Below, piece by piece: positions 26,151-35,564 of a stretch of DNA of 64,000 bases. Under the pieces are notes generated by a model, which did no database searches, was not told the origin of the DNA, and saw only the letters and a list, made by a program, of their open reading frames with translations. Within the stretch, counting starts at the first letter, position 1. Each line of letters begins with the position of its first letter. Position numbers and translations under genes: made by a program. Source of the stretch: Hymenobacter nivis. Its GTDB lineage: Bacteria > Bacteroidota > Bacteroidia > Cytophagales > Hymenobacteraceae. The stretch is taken from positions 412,900-476,899 of the forward strand of contig NZ_RCYZ01000005.1 of NCBI RefSeq assembly GCF_006439025.1, written 5' to 3'.

Positions 26151-27710
26151 CTACTCCCCGCCGCCCGCCGGGGGCCCGTCGTTGGTTTTGCGCAGCGGCA
26201 GCTCGGGGATGAAGAGCGTGGTGACGAACCCGCCCACGACCAAAAAGATGGTGAACAAGTAAATCCGGCCGATGGCTTTGGAGAAGGCTGCCCGGGTGGC
26301 GGGGCTGGGGGCCCCGGCGGCCACGACCGGGCCCTCGGCCACCACGGTTGGGCGGGGGGCGGCGGCGGCGGTGGCCGGTAGCTCGTGGGCCAGCGTGAAA
26401 CTGAGCACTGCGCCCAGCGCCGAGGCTGCCAGGGCCCCGCCAATCTGCCGGAAAAACTGGCTGGCCGAGGTGGCCTGGCCCACGAGCCGGGGGTCGGTGG
26501 CGTTTTGCACGGCCAGGGTGTAGAGGGGCATGGTGGGGCCCAGGCCCAGGCCGCACACCGCCAAGTACATGAGCACCTGGTGGTACTGCACGGTGGGCGG
26601 CATGGTGGCCAGCAGCGACAGCCCCCCCAGTAGCAGCGTGAGCCCCCCCAGCATCCAGTACTTGTAGTGGCCGAAGCGCGACACCATCTGGCCCGCCAGC
26701 AGCGAGCCCGTGACCACGCCCAGCGACAGCGGAATGAGGCTGACGCCGGCCCGCGTGGCCGACTCGCCCAGTACGTTCACCATGAACAGGGGCTCGAAGA
26801 TGATGACCCCCAGGAACGCGCCGCCCATCAGAAACAGCGCCGCATTGGCCGTGCGGAACACCTTGTTGTTGAACAAGCTGAAGTTGAGGATGGGGTTTTC
26901 GTGGCGCAGGCTGCGCACCACGAACAGGGCCAGTGCCACCAGCGCCCCGCCCAGCAGGCCCAGTGTGAGCGGGGCCGTCCAACCGTACTGCGCCCGGTTG
27001 AGCTGCAGGGCCACCACCAGGGGCCCCAGCCCCGCCACCAGCAGCAGCGCCGACACAAAGTCGAACGGCTTGGGGGCGGTGCGCGGCCGCAGGGGTGGCA
27101 TCTGGCTGACGATGAACCACAGCGCCACCAGGCCCAGCGGCAGGTTCACGTAAAATACTAGCCGCCAGCCCGCCACGCCCGGAATGAGGCCGGTGCCGCG
27201 GTCGGTGAGGAAGCCGCCCAGCAGGGGCCCCAGCACCGACGACGTGCCGAACACGGCCCCCGTGAAGCCCTGGTAGCGCCCCCGCTCGGCGGGCGGAAAC
27301 AGGTCGGCGATGATGATGAAGGCCATGGCAAACAGCCCCGCGCCGCCCAGCCCCTGCACCGCCCGGAACACCACGAGCTGCGTCATGCCGTCGCCGAGCA
27401 GCGGCAGGGGCCCAAACTCGCCCGCCAGCCCGCACAGCCCCGAGCCCAGCAAAAACACGCTCACCGCCACCACCTCGATGGTGCGGCGCGAGTACATGTC
27501 GGCCAGCTTGCCGTAGATGGGCACCAGCGCCGTGCTGGCCACCAGGTAAGCCGTGGCCACCCACGTAAAACGGTCGAGGCCGTGCAAATCGGCCACGATG
27601 CGCGGCAGGGCCGTGGACACGATGGTCTGGTCGAGGGCCCCCAGGAACATGGCCAGCAGGATGCCGCCGAAGGTGAGCATCTTCTGGCGATGGGATAAGG
27701 TATCGGTCAA
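26151..27710 (-). CDS. DHA2-family (EmrB/QacA) MFS efflux transporter
   Basis: A 519-residue, 14-helix drug:proton antiporter. The start is a TTG at 27710; an ATG at 27680 would drop ten residues and leave the first helix intact. Signatures are LDQTIVSTALPRIVADL in helix 1, GKLADMYSRR between helices 2 and 3 (motif A), and the motif-C-like GPLLGGFLTDR. The family exports cationic or lipophilic drugs and other small molecules; the substrate is not predictable here. It starts the minus-strand run that continues into fdhD (136-base gap). No regulator is adjacent, but a short inverted repeat lies in its upstream region at 27824-27839. Confidence 0.9.
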   Translation of the reverse strand: MTDTLSHRQKMLTFGGILLAMFLGALDQTIVSTALPRIVADLHGLDRFTWVATAYLVASTALVPIYGKLADMYSRRTIEVVAVSVFLLGSGLCGLAGEFGPLPLLGDGMTQLVVFRAVQGLGGAGLFAMAFIIIADLFPPAERGRYQGFTGAVFGTSSVLGPLLGGFLTDRGTGLIPGVAGWRLVFYVNLPLGLVALWFIVSQMPPLRPRTAPKPFDFVSALLLVAGLGPLVVALQLNRAQYGWTAPLTLGLLGGALVALALFVVRSLRHENPILNFSLFNNKVFRTANAALFLMGGAFLGVIIFEPLFMVNVLGESATRAGVSLIPLSLGVVTGSLLAGQMVSRFGHYKYWMLGGLTLLLGGLSLLATMPPTVQYHQVLMYLAVCGLGLGPTMPLYTLAVQNATDPRLVGQATSASQFFRQIGGALAASALGAVLSFTLAHELPATAAAAPRPTVVAEGPVVAAGAPSPATRAAFSKAIGRIYLFTIFLVVGGFVTTLFIPELPLRKTNDGPPAGGGE

Positions 27711-27944
27711 AACGAAAGGAGGGGAAACGTGGGTGCGCCTGTGTACTGGCCGGCGGGCGCGGCGGTTGCCGCGGGGCCGGGGTTTGGAGCCCCGGCAGAC
27801 AGGTGCGCCGCAATTTTTTAGAATATTTTCAAGAAAATAGGCCTGTTGCCACCCCCTACGGTAGGGCGATAATCAATCAAAAAACCTACTTTTAAGGGCT
27901 TGAAAGGTTATAATAGCTTGAATAATTCTTTATACACTTATTTT

Positions 27945-29216
27945 ATGGATATTGTCCAATTCTTAGCACGTGGCCGGCGGGCCCTGCTGGCGTTGGCGCT
28001 ACTGCTCCCGGTTTTTTCGGCCGCGGCCCAGGTCGCCGACACGGCGCGGCACATGGGCGGCATTAAGGAAGTCGAACTCGCCGACGTGGAAGTGGCCCCG
28101 CAGGCCGTGGATACCAAGGGGTGGCTGCTGCTCAACCAGGACGTGCAGCAGGAGCTGAACGGGGCCGTGCACAACCTCTACAACTTCAAGTTCGACCGGG
28201 CCGACCGACAGTTCCGGTCGCTGCGCCGCCGCTACCCCGAGCACCCGATGGCCTACTTCCTGATGGGCCTGAGCACGTGGTGGAAAATCCTGCCCACCAA
28301 CTTGGGCACCAAGCAGTACGACCGCACTTTTTTTGCTTACATGGACACGGCCACCACCAAGGCCAAGGCCCTGTACGACGCCGACAAAACGAACTACGAA
28401 GCCTGCTTTTTCCTCTCGGCCGCCTACGCCTTCGACGCCCGCCTGCACGCCGAGCGCCACGACTGGCGCAAGGCCACGGTGGGCGTCAAACGCTCGCTCG
28501 AGTATATGGATAAAAGCAAGGAGGCCAACGACCTGAGCCCGGAGTTTCTGTTCGGCCAGGGCCTGTTCAACTACTACTCCGGGTGGATTTCTGACGAGTA
28601 CCCGTGGCTGCGGCCGGTGCTGCTGTTCTTCCCCAAGGGCAACCACGACCTGGGCATCACGCAGCTGCGCACGGTGGGCAAAAACGGCTTTTACACCGCC
28701 ACCGAGGCCCGGTTTTTCCTCATGCGCATCCTCGGCAGCGAGCGCGAGCACGAAGAAAATGCGGCCCTTAACGTGGCCCGCCAACTGGTGGCCGAGTACC
28801 CCGACAATAGTTACTTCGAGCGCAACTACGCCATGCTCTGCTTCCGCGAGGGCGACTGGGCGGGCTGCGAGCAGGCCAGCAAGTCCATCCTGACCAAACT
28901 CAACGCGGGCATGCCCGGCTACGAGGGCTACTCGGGGCGCTACGCCACCTACTTCCTGGGCTTCCTGATGCAGTACCGCTACCACAAGCTGGCCGAAGCC
29001 CGCGACTACTACCAGCGCTGCATCGTGTTTTCGGAAACCCTGGCCAACACCAGCGGCGGCTACTACCAGGGCGCGGCCTTCAACCTGGGCAAGCTGGCCG
29101 AGGCCGACGACGACCTGCGCGGCACCAAGCGCTACTACCAAATGGTGATAACCGGCGGCGACCGCACCGCCCCCTCGTACAAAGAAGCCACCACCTGGCT
29201 GCGGGGCCACAAGTAG
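27945..29216 (+). CDS. Exported tetratricopeptide-repeat protein
   Basis: The ATG at 27945 is chosen because it begins a good signal peptide (MDIVQFLARGRRALLALALL, then VFSAAAQ); a TTG at 27900 would add 15 residues in front of it. The mature part of about 390 residues is helical, with TPR-like units (FDRADRQFRSLRRRYPEHPM, DWAGCEQASKSILTKL, LAEARDYYQRCIVFSET, DDLRGTKRYYQMVI). It resembles periplasmic or outer-membrane-associated TPR proteins of Bacteroidota whose roles are mostly unknown. A perfect 24-bp hairpin ends the transcript, so it is probably a single-gene unit. Confidence 0.85.
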   Translation: MDIVQFLARGRRALLALALLLPVFSAAAQVADTARHMGGIKEVELADVEVAPQAVDTKGWLLLNQDVQQELNGAVHNLYNFKFDRADRQFRSLRRRYPEHPMAYFLMGLSTWWKILPTNLGTKQYDRTFFAYMDTATTKAKALYDADKTNYEACFFLSAAYAFDARLHAERHDWRKATVGVKRSLEYMDKSKEANDLSPEFLFGQGLFNYYSGWISDEYPWLRPVLLFFPKGNHDLGITQLRTVGKNGFYTATEARFFLMRILGSEREHEENAALNVARQLVAEYPDNSYFERNYAMLCFREGDWAGCEQASKSILTKLNAGMPGYEGYSGRYATYFLGFLMQYRYHKLAEARDYYQRCIVFSETLANTSGGYYQGAAFNLGKLAEADDDLRGTKRYYQMVITGGDRTAPSYKEATTWLRGHK

Positions 29217-29236
29217 CATTAGCAAATAATCGAAAT

Positions 29237-29319
29237 AGCCCCGGAGGGGCGGCCCGTCGGCAGTAAGTGGTTGCTGTTGAGCGCCAAAGCCCCGGCGGGG
29301 CGACCCAACGCCGTGGCAG
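29237..29319. repeat. Two copies of a GCCCCGG(A/C)GGGGCG intergenic repeat
   Basis: Copies start at 29237 (AGCCCCGGAGGGGCGGCC) and 29288 (AGCCCCGGCGGGGCGACC), 51 bases apart. Each has a self-complementary core, followed by a related tail ending in GGCAG. They lie between a stop codon and a strong terminator. They look like a dispersed REP-like element rather than coding or promoter DNA. Confidence 0.5.
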
Positions 29320-29369
29320 CCAATAAAGAGGCCCCGACTCTATCGAGAGTCGGGGCCTCTTTATTGGCT
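29318..29369. terminator. Bidirectional terminator between the TPR and FG-GAP genes
   Basis: A 24-bp perfect stem (29318-29341 with 29346-29369, loop ATCG) has T-rich and A-rich stretches within the arms. It serves the convergent genes ending at 29216 and 29486. Confidence 0.92.
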
Positions 29370-29485
29370 GAACTTATGCGTGAGTGAGGTTGGCGCGTCA
29401 GGTAGTCGGTTATTTACCGGAGGCGGGGCGAGCGGCCGTATTCCGCAGCCTTGCCTCCGCAACATGCACGCAACCATGCCGTTGC

Positions 29486-32400
29486 TTAATGAATGATGGC
29501 CAGGCGCTGGCTTGGGTGCTGGCCATTGGCCAGGCGCAGGGTCAGCTGGTAAATGCCCACGGGCAAGCCCGGGGCCTGCACTGGCACCTGGTTGGGGCCC
29601 TCGGCCAGGGTCACCACCCGCTGCTGCACAATGCGGCCCAGCGCGTCGGTGAGTACCAGCGTGGCCGCCTGGGCCTGGGCGGCCGTGTAGGCCAGCGTGA
29701 AGTTGCCCTCGGGCGCCGGGTTGGGGTAGGCGCTCAAGGAGCCAGCCAAGCTGGTTTTCTTGGCCGCGCTGGGCCGGGCCGCCACCTGGGCCACCGCGGC
29801 GCTACCGTTTGCGCTCAGCACCTCCAGGGCCGAGAGCTTGGCCTGGTCCATGCCGCCGCTCAGGTAGGGCACACTCAAATCCAGGTTCAGCACCCCGTCG
29901 GTCACGGTCACGGCGAAGGTTTCGGTCGTGGCCGTCAGGGGCCCTACTTTCTGCACGATGTCGTACAGGCTTTTTACTTTCGCCCCTTCCAGGTTGATGT
30001 CGAACACGCGCTGGCCGGGCTTGGTCCAGTAGATTTCCGCAAAGTGCAGCACCACGTTGTACTGGCCGTTGGCCACGGGCAGGGCGTAGCTGAGCGTGCC
30101 GTGGGTGCTGTAGCGCTCGGTCTGGTACAGGGCCGGGTCGGGCGTGCCGGCGATGGCGGCAGCCGTGGTGGCCGTGGCACTGTTGGCCGCGTCGAAGGAC
30201 TGGTCGGCGGCGAAGGCGCCGCGTGAGGTGGCCAGGGCCCCAGCGCCCGCGTTCACGCGGTAGTCGGTGCTAAACGGCAGCACTTCCAGGGCCGAGAGCT
30301 TGGCCTGGTCCATACCGCCGCTCAGGTAGGGCACGCTCAAATCCAAGTTCAGCACCCCGTCGGTCACGGTCACGGCGAAGGTTTCGGTCGTGGCCGTCAG
30401 GGGCCCTACTTTCTGCACAATGTCATAGTTGGTGGCCACTTTTTTCCCTTCCAAGTTGATGTCAAATACGCGCTGGCCGGGCTTGGTCCAGTAGAGCTCG
30501 GCGAAGTGTAGCACCACGTTGTATTTGCCATTGGCCACGGGCAGGGCGTAGCTAAGCACGCCGTGGGTGCTGAACCGTTCAGTTTGGTAGAGAGCCGGGT
30601 CGGGGGTGCCCGCAATGGGGGCCTGGGTGGTGAACTGGTCGCTGTTGGCCGCGTCGAAGGACTGGTCGGTGGCGAAAGTTCCGCGCGAGGTCGTCAGGGG
30701 CCCCGCACCCGCATTCAGGCGGTAGGCCGCCAGCACGGGAGCTTGCTTCTGGTTGAGGCGCACGCTTACGGTGCTGTTGTTGAAGGGAGTAGCCGCACTG
30801 CCAGCGAGGATGTCGAGGTCGCCGTCGCTATCTACGTCGCCCAGTACCACCGCCGACGCGGCACCAGCCACCGCTACTTCCTGGCTGCCCCCGAAGCCGC
30901 CCTGGCCATTATTAAGCCGCACACTCACGGTTGCGCCCGTTCCGCCGGGGCCCACCAGGTCGAGGTCGCCGTCGCCGTCCACGTCGCCCAGGGCCGTGGC
31001 GGCCAGCCCCGCCGCCGGGGCCCTGGCAAAGGTGCCCGTCCCATCGTTGAGGCCGATGCTCGCCGCACCGCCCGCCACGTCGAGGCGGCCGTCGCCGTTC
31101 AGGTCGCCCAGCAGCAGGCGGCCAGTGGCAGCGCCCAGGCCCAGCGGCCGGCTGACGCCGAAAATGCCTTGGCCGTTGTTTAGGCTCAAACCTATTCCAT
31201 CGGACTGGCTCGTGAACAGGTCGAGGTCGCCGTCGCCGTCCGCGTCGCCCAGGGCCAGCTCCGAAGCACCTAGGGCCAGGTTCTGGTTGCCGCTGAACTT
31301 GCCGCGGCCGTCGTTGAGCCGCACGTTCACCTCGAAGCGAAGAAAGTTGCCATCGACGGCTATGCTGGGGGCCAGCAAGTCGAGGTCGCCGTCGCCGTCC
31401 ACGTCGCCCAGCACCAACCGGCTAGTGCTGGCCCCCAGCTGGATGTAGTCTTTGGCGGTAAAGTTTCCCTTTCCGTCGTTGAGGTACTCCAAAATGTTGC
31501 TGGTACTCACGCTAAACCGCAGGTAGGTGGTCACCAGCACATCAAGGTCACCGTCGCCGTCCACGTCGCCCAGGGCCAAGCGGGCGAGGTTACCGCTTGG
31601 GAAAAACGAGTTAAAGCCGTCGTTGTAGGTGCCGTCGCCGTTGTTCAGGCGAATGCTCACGTCGCCGTTGCCGCCGTTGGCCGTCAGAATGTCCAGGTTG
31701 CCGTCGCCATTCACGTCGCCGGTTACCAGGTCGGTGAGCGTGGTGCCGGTGGGCACCTGCGTGCCGCCCCCAAAAATGCCGCTGGTCGGCGCGGTGGCCG
31801 TCGTGAACTGGAACACCCGCGACGGGCTGCCCACGGCGGTGGCCAGCACCGTTTCGCCGGCTTTGAAGGCCGCCGCGGGCTGGAACGTGAGGGTGCTGCC
31901 GCTCAGGCGGCTCGTGCCGGCCTTGCGCCCGCCCGCCTGCTGGCTGAATACCTGCAGCGCCTGCTCAATGCCGGAGCCGCTGGCCGGAGCCTGGGCAAAC
32001 GTGACGGCCACGGCCGTGGCCGTAGGGGCCCCATTGGCGTTGGCCGTGGGGGCTACACTGGCGATGCTGAGCAGGGGGAAGCCCGCGGGCCGCACCGTGA
32101 ACGCCAAGCCGTTGCTCACCCCGTCGGCGGTTGTCACCACTACTGGGCCACTCGTAGCCCCGGCGGGCACCGTTACGCGCAGCTCGGTGGCCGACGCTAC
32201 TACCACGCCGGTGGCCGCCGCGCCGTTGAATGTAACCTTGGCGGCGGGCGTGAAGTTGGTGCCCGTAAGGACAATTACCTCGTCGCTGCCCGCCACGCCC
32301 GTTGCCGGGGAAGCGCTGGCCAGAGTGGGCGGGTTGAGGACCACCGCGGGGGGCTGGTTCAGGCGGACGCTAACCTGGCTGCTGAGGCCGCCGGCTACCA

Positions 32401-33808
32401 CATCGAGGTCGCCGTCGTTATCCACGTCGCCCAGCACCAGGCTGGTGTTACCGTTACCCGTGTCCACTTCGGGGCCCGGGACGAAAGTACCGGCTCCGTT
32501 ATTCAAAAGTACAGCCGCCTTAGGGGAGCCGTTGTTATTGCCCGTCACCAGGTCGAGGTCGCCGTCGCCGTCCACGTCGCCTAGCGCCAGGCAATCGCCG
32601 TAGCTCACGGGCACCGCAATTTCCTGGCCGGTGCGGAAGTTGCCTGCGCCATCGTTCAGCCGTATGCCCACGGCGTAGGGGTACTCCACGGCCAGCAAGT
32701 CAAGGTCGCCGTCGCCGTCCACGTCGCCCACCATTACTTTGCTGGGCCTGGCCGCCGTCGGCACTTGCCCCGCCGCGCCAAACGCACCGGCCCCGTCGTT
32801 GAGGCTCACACCCAAGCCCGCGGGGTTGGCGCTCACTAGGTCGAGGTCACCGTCGCCATCAAAGTCGCCCAGGGCCAAGCTGAGCATCCCAACCGGCAGG
32901 GCAGTCGATGTCCCGCCGCTAAAGGTGCCGGCCCCATTGTTGAAGCGGACGTCTATGCCCCCATTGCCATTGTCGAAAGAGCTGGCCACCAGGTCCAGGT
33001 CGCCGTCGCCGTCGAGGTCGCCCAGCGCCACGCCCGTGGGCGAGCGCCTCACCGCCAGGTTCTGGCCATTATCGCCGCGAAAGCCACCGCGACCATCGTT
33101 GTAACGGATGCTTAGCGTAGTACTTCTAAAGCCTCCGTTAATCGCCACGATGTCAAGGGCGCCATCACCGTTCACATCGGCCAGCACCACATCCCGAGGC
33201 CCATCCCCCAGCGGCAGCGATTGGCCACCGGCAAATATGCCACGGCCATCATTGAAGCGTATGTTAGCCGTACCGCCGCGTTCATCGGTCGTCACCAAAT
33301 CTAGGGTGCCATCGCCGTTGAGGTCGCCGGTCGCTACCCCGTTAATACTGCTGCCCACTTGTAAATCCTGGCCGCCGCCGAAGAGGCCATTGGTGGGGGT
33401 GGTGGCCGTGGTGAACTGAAACACTTGCGGCTTGGCGGGAGCCCCGCTGCTGCTTTGGGCCCCCGCCGTAGCGGTGGCCAGCACCGTTTCGCCGGCTTTG
33501 AAGGCCGTGGTGGGCTGGAACCGGAGCGTGCTGCCGTTCACGGTGGCCGTGCCGGCTTTTTTGCCGCCGGCCTGCGCGCTGAATACTTTTAGGGCCCCCA
33601 GCGTGGTGGCGTTGTTTGCCAGCGCTTGGTTGAAGGTGACGGCTACGGTCGTGTTTCGCGGGGCGTTTGCGGTGTTGCGGGACGGCGAAACGCTGGTGGC
33701 AATGGGGCCCTGCGCCTGGGCGGGGCCCGCTAGCAGGGCCCCCAGGGCCGCGGCGTAGCCCGCGCCGGCGGCCAGCCGCCGGCCAAAAACAGTAGAAGGT
33801 AGTTTCAT
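29486..33808 (-). CDS. T9SS-secreted protein with two FG-GAP propellers, IPT/TIG, SbsA Ig-like and two malectin domains
   Basis: The ATG at 33808 opens a signal peptide (MKLPSTVFGRRLAAGAGYAA, cleavage after AQA); a GTG at 33832 is less likely. The protein has 1440 residues. In order: an SbsA-type Ig-like domain (about 34-140), seven FG-GAP/VCBS motifs (type LGDVDGDGDLDLV), an IPT/TIG domain near residue 500, a second SbsA-type domain, seven more FG-GAP motifs, two malectin domains (about 1045-1345, key stretches YRVNAGAGALATSRG and VVLHFAEIYWTKPGQRVFDI), and a C-terminal T9SS type A sorting domain (YPNPAPEGNFTLAY). The repeated DxDGDGDLD loops should bind Ca2+. Seven motifs per set suggests two seven-bladed propellers. 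Malectin domains bind di-glucose-type sugars in known cases. It is likely a surface glycan-binding or adhesion protein. Confidence 0.92.
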   Translation of the reverse strand: MKLPSTVFGRRLAAGAGYAAALGALLAGPAQAQGPIATSVSPSRNTANAPRNTTVAVTFNQALANNATTLGALKVFSAQAGGKKAGTATVNGSTLRFQPTTAFKAGETVLATATAGAQSSSGAPAKPQVFQFTTATTPTNGLFGGGQDLQVGSSINGVATGDLNGDGTLDLVTTDERGGTANIRFNDGRGIFAGGQSLPLGDGPRDVVLADVNGDGALDIVAINGGFRSTTLSIRYNDGRGGFRGDNGQNLAVRRSPTGVALGDLDGDGDLDLVASSFDNGNGGIDVRFNNGAGTFSGGTSTALPVGMLSLALGDFDGDGDLDLVSANPAGLGVSLNDGAGAFGAAGQVPTAARPSKVMVGDVDGDGDLDLLAVEYPYAVGIRLNDGAGNFRTGQEIAVPVSYGDCLALGDVDGDGDLDLVTGNNNGSPKAAVLLNNGAGTFVPGPEVDTGNGNTSLVLGDVDNDGDLDVVAGGLSSQVSVRLNQPPAVVLNPPTLASASPATGVAGSDEVIVLTGTNFTPAAKVTFNGAAATGVVVASATELRVTVPAGATSGPVVVTTADGVSNGLAFTVRPAGFPLLSIASVAPTANANGAPTATAVAVTFAQAPASGSGIEQALQVFSQQAGGRKAGTSRLSGSTLTFQPAAAFKAGETVLATAVGSPSRVFQFTTATAPTSGIFGGGTQVPTGTTLTDLVTGDVNGDGNLDILTANGGNGDVSIRLNNGDGTYNDGFNSFFPSGNLARLALGDVDGDGDLDVLVTTYLRFSVSTSNILEYLNDGKGNFTAKDYIQLGASTSRLVLGDVDGDGDLDLLAPSIAVDGNFLRFEVNVRLNDGRGKFSGNQNLALGASELALGDADGDGDLDLFTSQSDGIGLSLNNGQGIFGVSRPLGLGAATGRLLLGDLNGDGRLDVAGGAASIGLNDGTGTFARAPAAGLAATALGDVDGDGDLDLVGPGGTGATVSVRLNNGQGGFGGSQEVAVAGAASAVVLGDVDSDGDLDILAGSAATPFNNSTVSVRLNQKQAPVLAAYRLNAGAGPLTTSRGTFATDQSFDAANSDQFTTQAPIAGTPDPALYQTERFSTHGVLSYALPVANGKYNVVLHFAELYWTKPGQRVFDINLEGKKVATNYDIVQKVGPLTATTETFAVTVTDGVLNLDLSVPYLSGGMDQAKLSALEVLPFSTDYRVNAGAGALATSRGAFAADQSFDAANSATATTAAAIAGTPDPALYQTERYSTHGTLSYALPVANGQYNVVLHFAEIYWTKPGQRVFDINLEGAKVKSLYDIVQKVGPLTATTETFAVTVTDGVLNLDLSVPYLSGGMDQAKLSALEVLSANGSAAVAQVAARPSAAKKTSLAGSLSAYPNPAPEGNFTLAYTAAQAQAATLVLTDALGRIVQQRVVTLAEGPNQVPVQAPGLPVGIYQLTLRLANGQHPSQRLAIIH
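29812..30738. repeat. Tandem duplication encoding the two malectin domains
   Basis: Two copies with a 462-bp (154-codon) period lie inside the FG-GAP gene. Bases 29891-29956 are identical to 30353-30418, and neighbouring sequence differs by scattered substitutions. This points to a recent duplication or gene conversion. Confidence 0.75.
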
Positions 33809-33983
33809 AAAGTGAAGGGAAAGGATGGGCACTGCGCCGGCCGGTCCGGCCGTAGCAGCCCACGAATATCCCTCACTTCTTATAAAACATAAAGTTAATC
33901 TATCTATTTTTATATAAGTAACGAAAGATTAATAGAAAATAGATCAAATAGCACGGCTAGGTAGCCGCCAGGCATTTATTGCA

Positions 33984-35171
33984 TCACTCCTTTATCGGCA
34001 CTTCCGCCTTCATTACCACCGAAGTTACCCCCGACACGCACAGGCCCATCACGGCAATGAGGGCCAGCGACACGCGCAGGCTGGTGGCCCCGGCGATGAG
34101 GCCGATGACCGGGGGCCCCAGCAAAAAGCCCACGAACCCGATGGTGGACACCGCCGCCAAGGCCATGCCCGCCGACATGGTGGTGGAGCGCCCCGCCGCG
34201 CTGTACACCAGCGGCACCACCGACGACGTGCCGAAGCCCACCAGCAAAAAGCCCAGCAGCGCCACCGGCAACACCGGGAACGCCACCGCCAGCGCCAACC
34301 CCGTGGCCGTGAGCAGCCCGCTGCCCTGGATGACGCGCCGGGCCCCCAGCCGCGCCGCCAGCCCGTCGGCCCCGAAGCGGCCCAAGGCCATCGTGCTCAT
34401 AAAGGCCGTGTAGCCCGCCCCCACCCAGTTTTTGTCTACTTGCAGCACTTTTTTGAAGTACACGCCGCTCCAGTCGAACATGGCGCCTTCGCAGATGAGG
34501 GCGCAGAAGGCAATGGCTCCTAGGCCCAGCAAGTGGCCGTCGGGCCGCACAAAGGCCGGCTGGTTGGGGTCCACGCCGCTGTCGTGGCGCACCACGTGGC
34601 TGGCGCTGGCGGCCATCCCGGCGGCAATGAGCAGCGCGATGAGCAGGAAGTGGTAGCCTGGCAGTACCCCGGCCCCGATCATCACCGTGCCCACAGCCGC
34701 CCCGGCAAAGCCCGCCAGGCTCCACAGCCCGTGGAACGAGGCCATGATGGGGCTGGTGTAGAGCCGCTCCACGTTGACGGCCTGGGTATTAACCGCGATG
34801 TTGGTGAGGTTGCTGCCCACCCCGAACACCATCAGCAGCGGCACCAGCTGGTAGAGGTTGGCGGCCCAGCCCAGCGCCACCAGGGCCCCGGCGTAGATGA
34901 GCACGCCCGCCAGCACCACCTGCCGGCTGCCGCGCTTGGCCACCAGCCACCCCGCCAGCGGCAGGCTCAGCAGCTGCCCGGCCGGAATGGCGAACAGCAC
35001 CAGCCCGAGCTGGCCGTCGCTGACGCCCATGCGCTGCTGGATGCTGGGAATGCGCGAGGCCCAGGTAGCAAAGCACAGCCCTAATAGAAAAAACAGGGCC
35101 CCCACGGCCGCCCGGTGCTTTTTGCGCCCCGCCGCCGCTGCTGCCAAAACCGAAGAATCCAAAGCCATCAT
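33984..35171 (-). CDS. MFS transporter, YbjJ-like
   Basis: The start is at 35171 (ATGATG; the second ATG at 35168 is equally possible). The open frame extends to 35318, but that stretch lacks membrane character. The 395-396-residue protein has about 12 hydrophobic segments and begins with a soluble lead (ALDSSVLAAAAAGRKKHRAA), then FFLLGLCFATWASRIPSIQQ, a signature of YbjJ/fucose-permease-like MFS proteins. The second half contains ALICEGAMFDWSGVYFKKVL and FGTSSVVPLVYSAAGR. The substrate is unknown; relatives are suggested to carry sugars or small metabolites. It is a single gene with no partner in the same direction. Confidence 0.85.
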   Translation of the reverse strand: MMALDSSVLAAAAAGRKKHRAAVGALFFLLGLCFATWASRIPSIQQRMGVSDGQLGLVLFAIPAGQLLSLPLAGWLVAKRGSRQVVLAGVLIYAGALVALGWAANLYQLVPLLMVFGVGSNLTNIAVNTQAVNVERLYTSPIMASFHGLWSLAGFAGAAVGTVMIGAGVLPGYHFLLIALLIAAGMAASASHVVRHDSGVDPNQPAFVRPDGHLLGLGAIAFCALICEGAMFDWSGVYFKKVLQVDKNWVGAGYTAFMSTMALGRFGADGLAARLGARRVIQGSGLLTATGLALAVAFPVLPVALLGFLLVGFGTSSVVPLVYSAAGRSTTMSAGMALAAVSTIGFVGFLLGPPVIGLIAGATSLRVSLALIAVMGLCVSGVTSVVMKAEVPIKE

Positions 35172-35564
35172 ACGCTGTGCACCGCTGGCGCCCGCGGCCT
35201 TGCAGGGCCCCCGGGCGCGATAAAACCAATCTGACCTAACCCCAAACGGCGGCCAGGGTTGCGCTTTCGCCGGGCGCAAACCATTGTTTTTTAAGCCGGC
35301 CCGCCGGGCAGCGCCCATTTAGGGCCCCGGCGGCCCAAAGTACGGCCACCGCCGCGGCTTAGGGCCCCGGGCGCACCGCATAGCACCGAAGCAAGCGCGC
35401 GGCAGCTGTACGGCGCGCTTTATTTCGTGTAAACTAAATTTCACAAAAAGACAACGTTGCCTAACGCCGACGCTACCGGCAGCCCGTGGGGCCCCAAGTG
35501 AGGCGGCGCGGCGCAAAACCTGGCAATCCGTGCGTCCTTTGCGGCCCCGTTTCCCCTTGCCTTT
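35172..35564. other. Intergenic region between divergent MFS and HipA-like genes
   Basis: No gene is supported in these 393 bases. A TAAATTTC at 35435-35442 (one mismatch to TAnnTTTG) could be a -7 box for the HipA-like gene, without a clear -33 element. GGGGCCCC palindromes occur near 35325 and 35471. Confidence 0.4.

Noticed and set aside
26015..26443. A long N-terminal extension of FdhD
   Set aside because: The added residues are Pro/Arg/Ser-rich, overlap the transporter gene, and make the protein far longer than FdhD. The ATG at 26014 fits the family.
25915..27813. A 632-codon minus-strand open frame overlapping the DHA2 transporter in another frame
   Set aside because: Its translation is Arg/Gly/His-rich with no membrane pattern, whereas the 519-residue frame shows MFS signatures.
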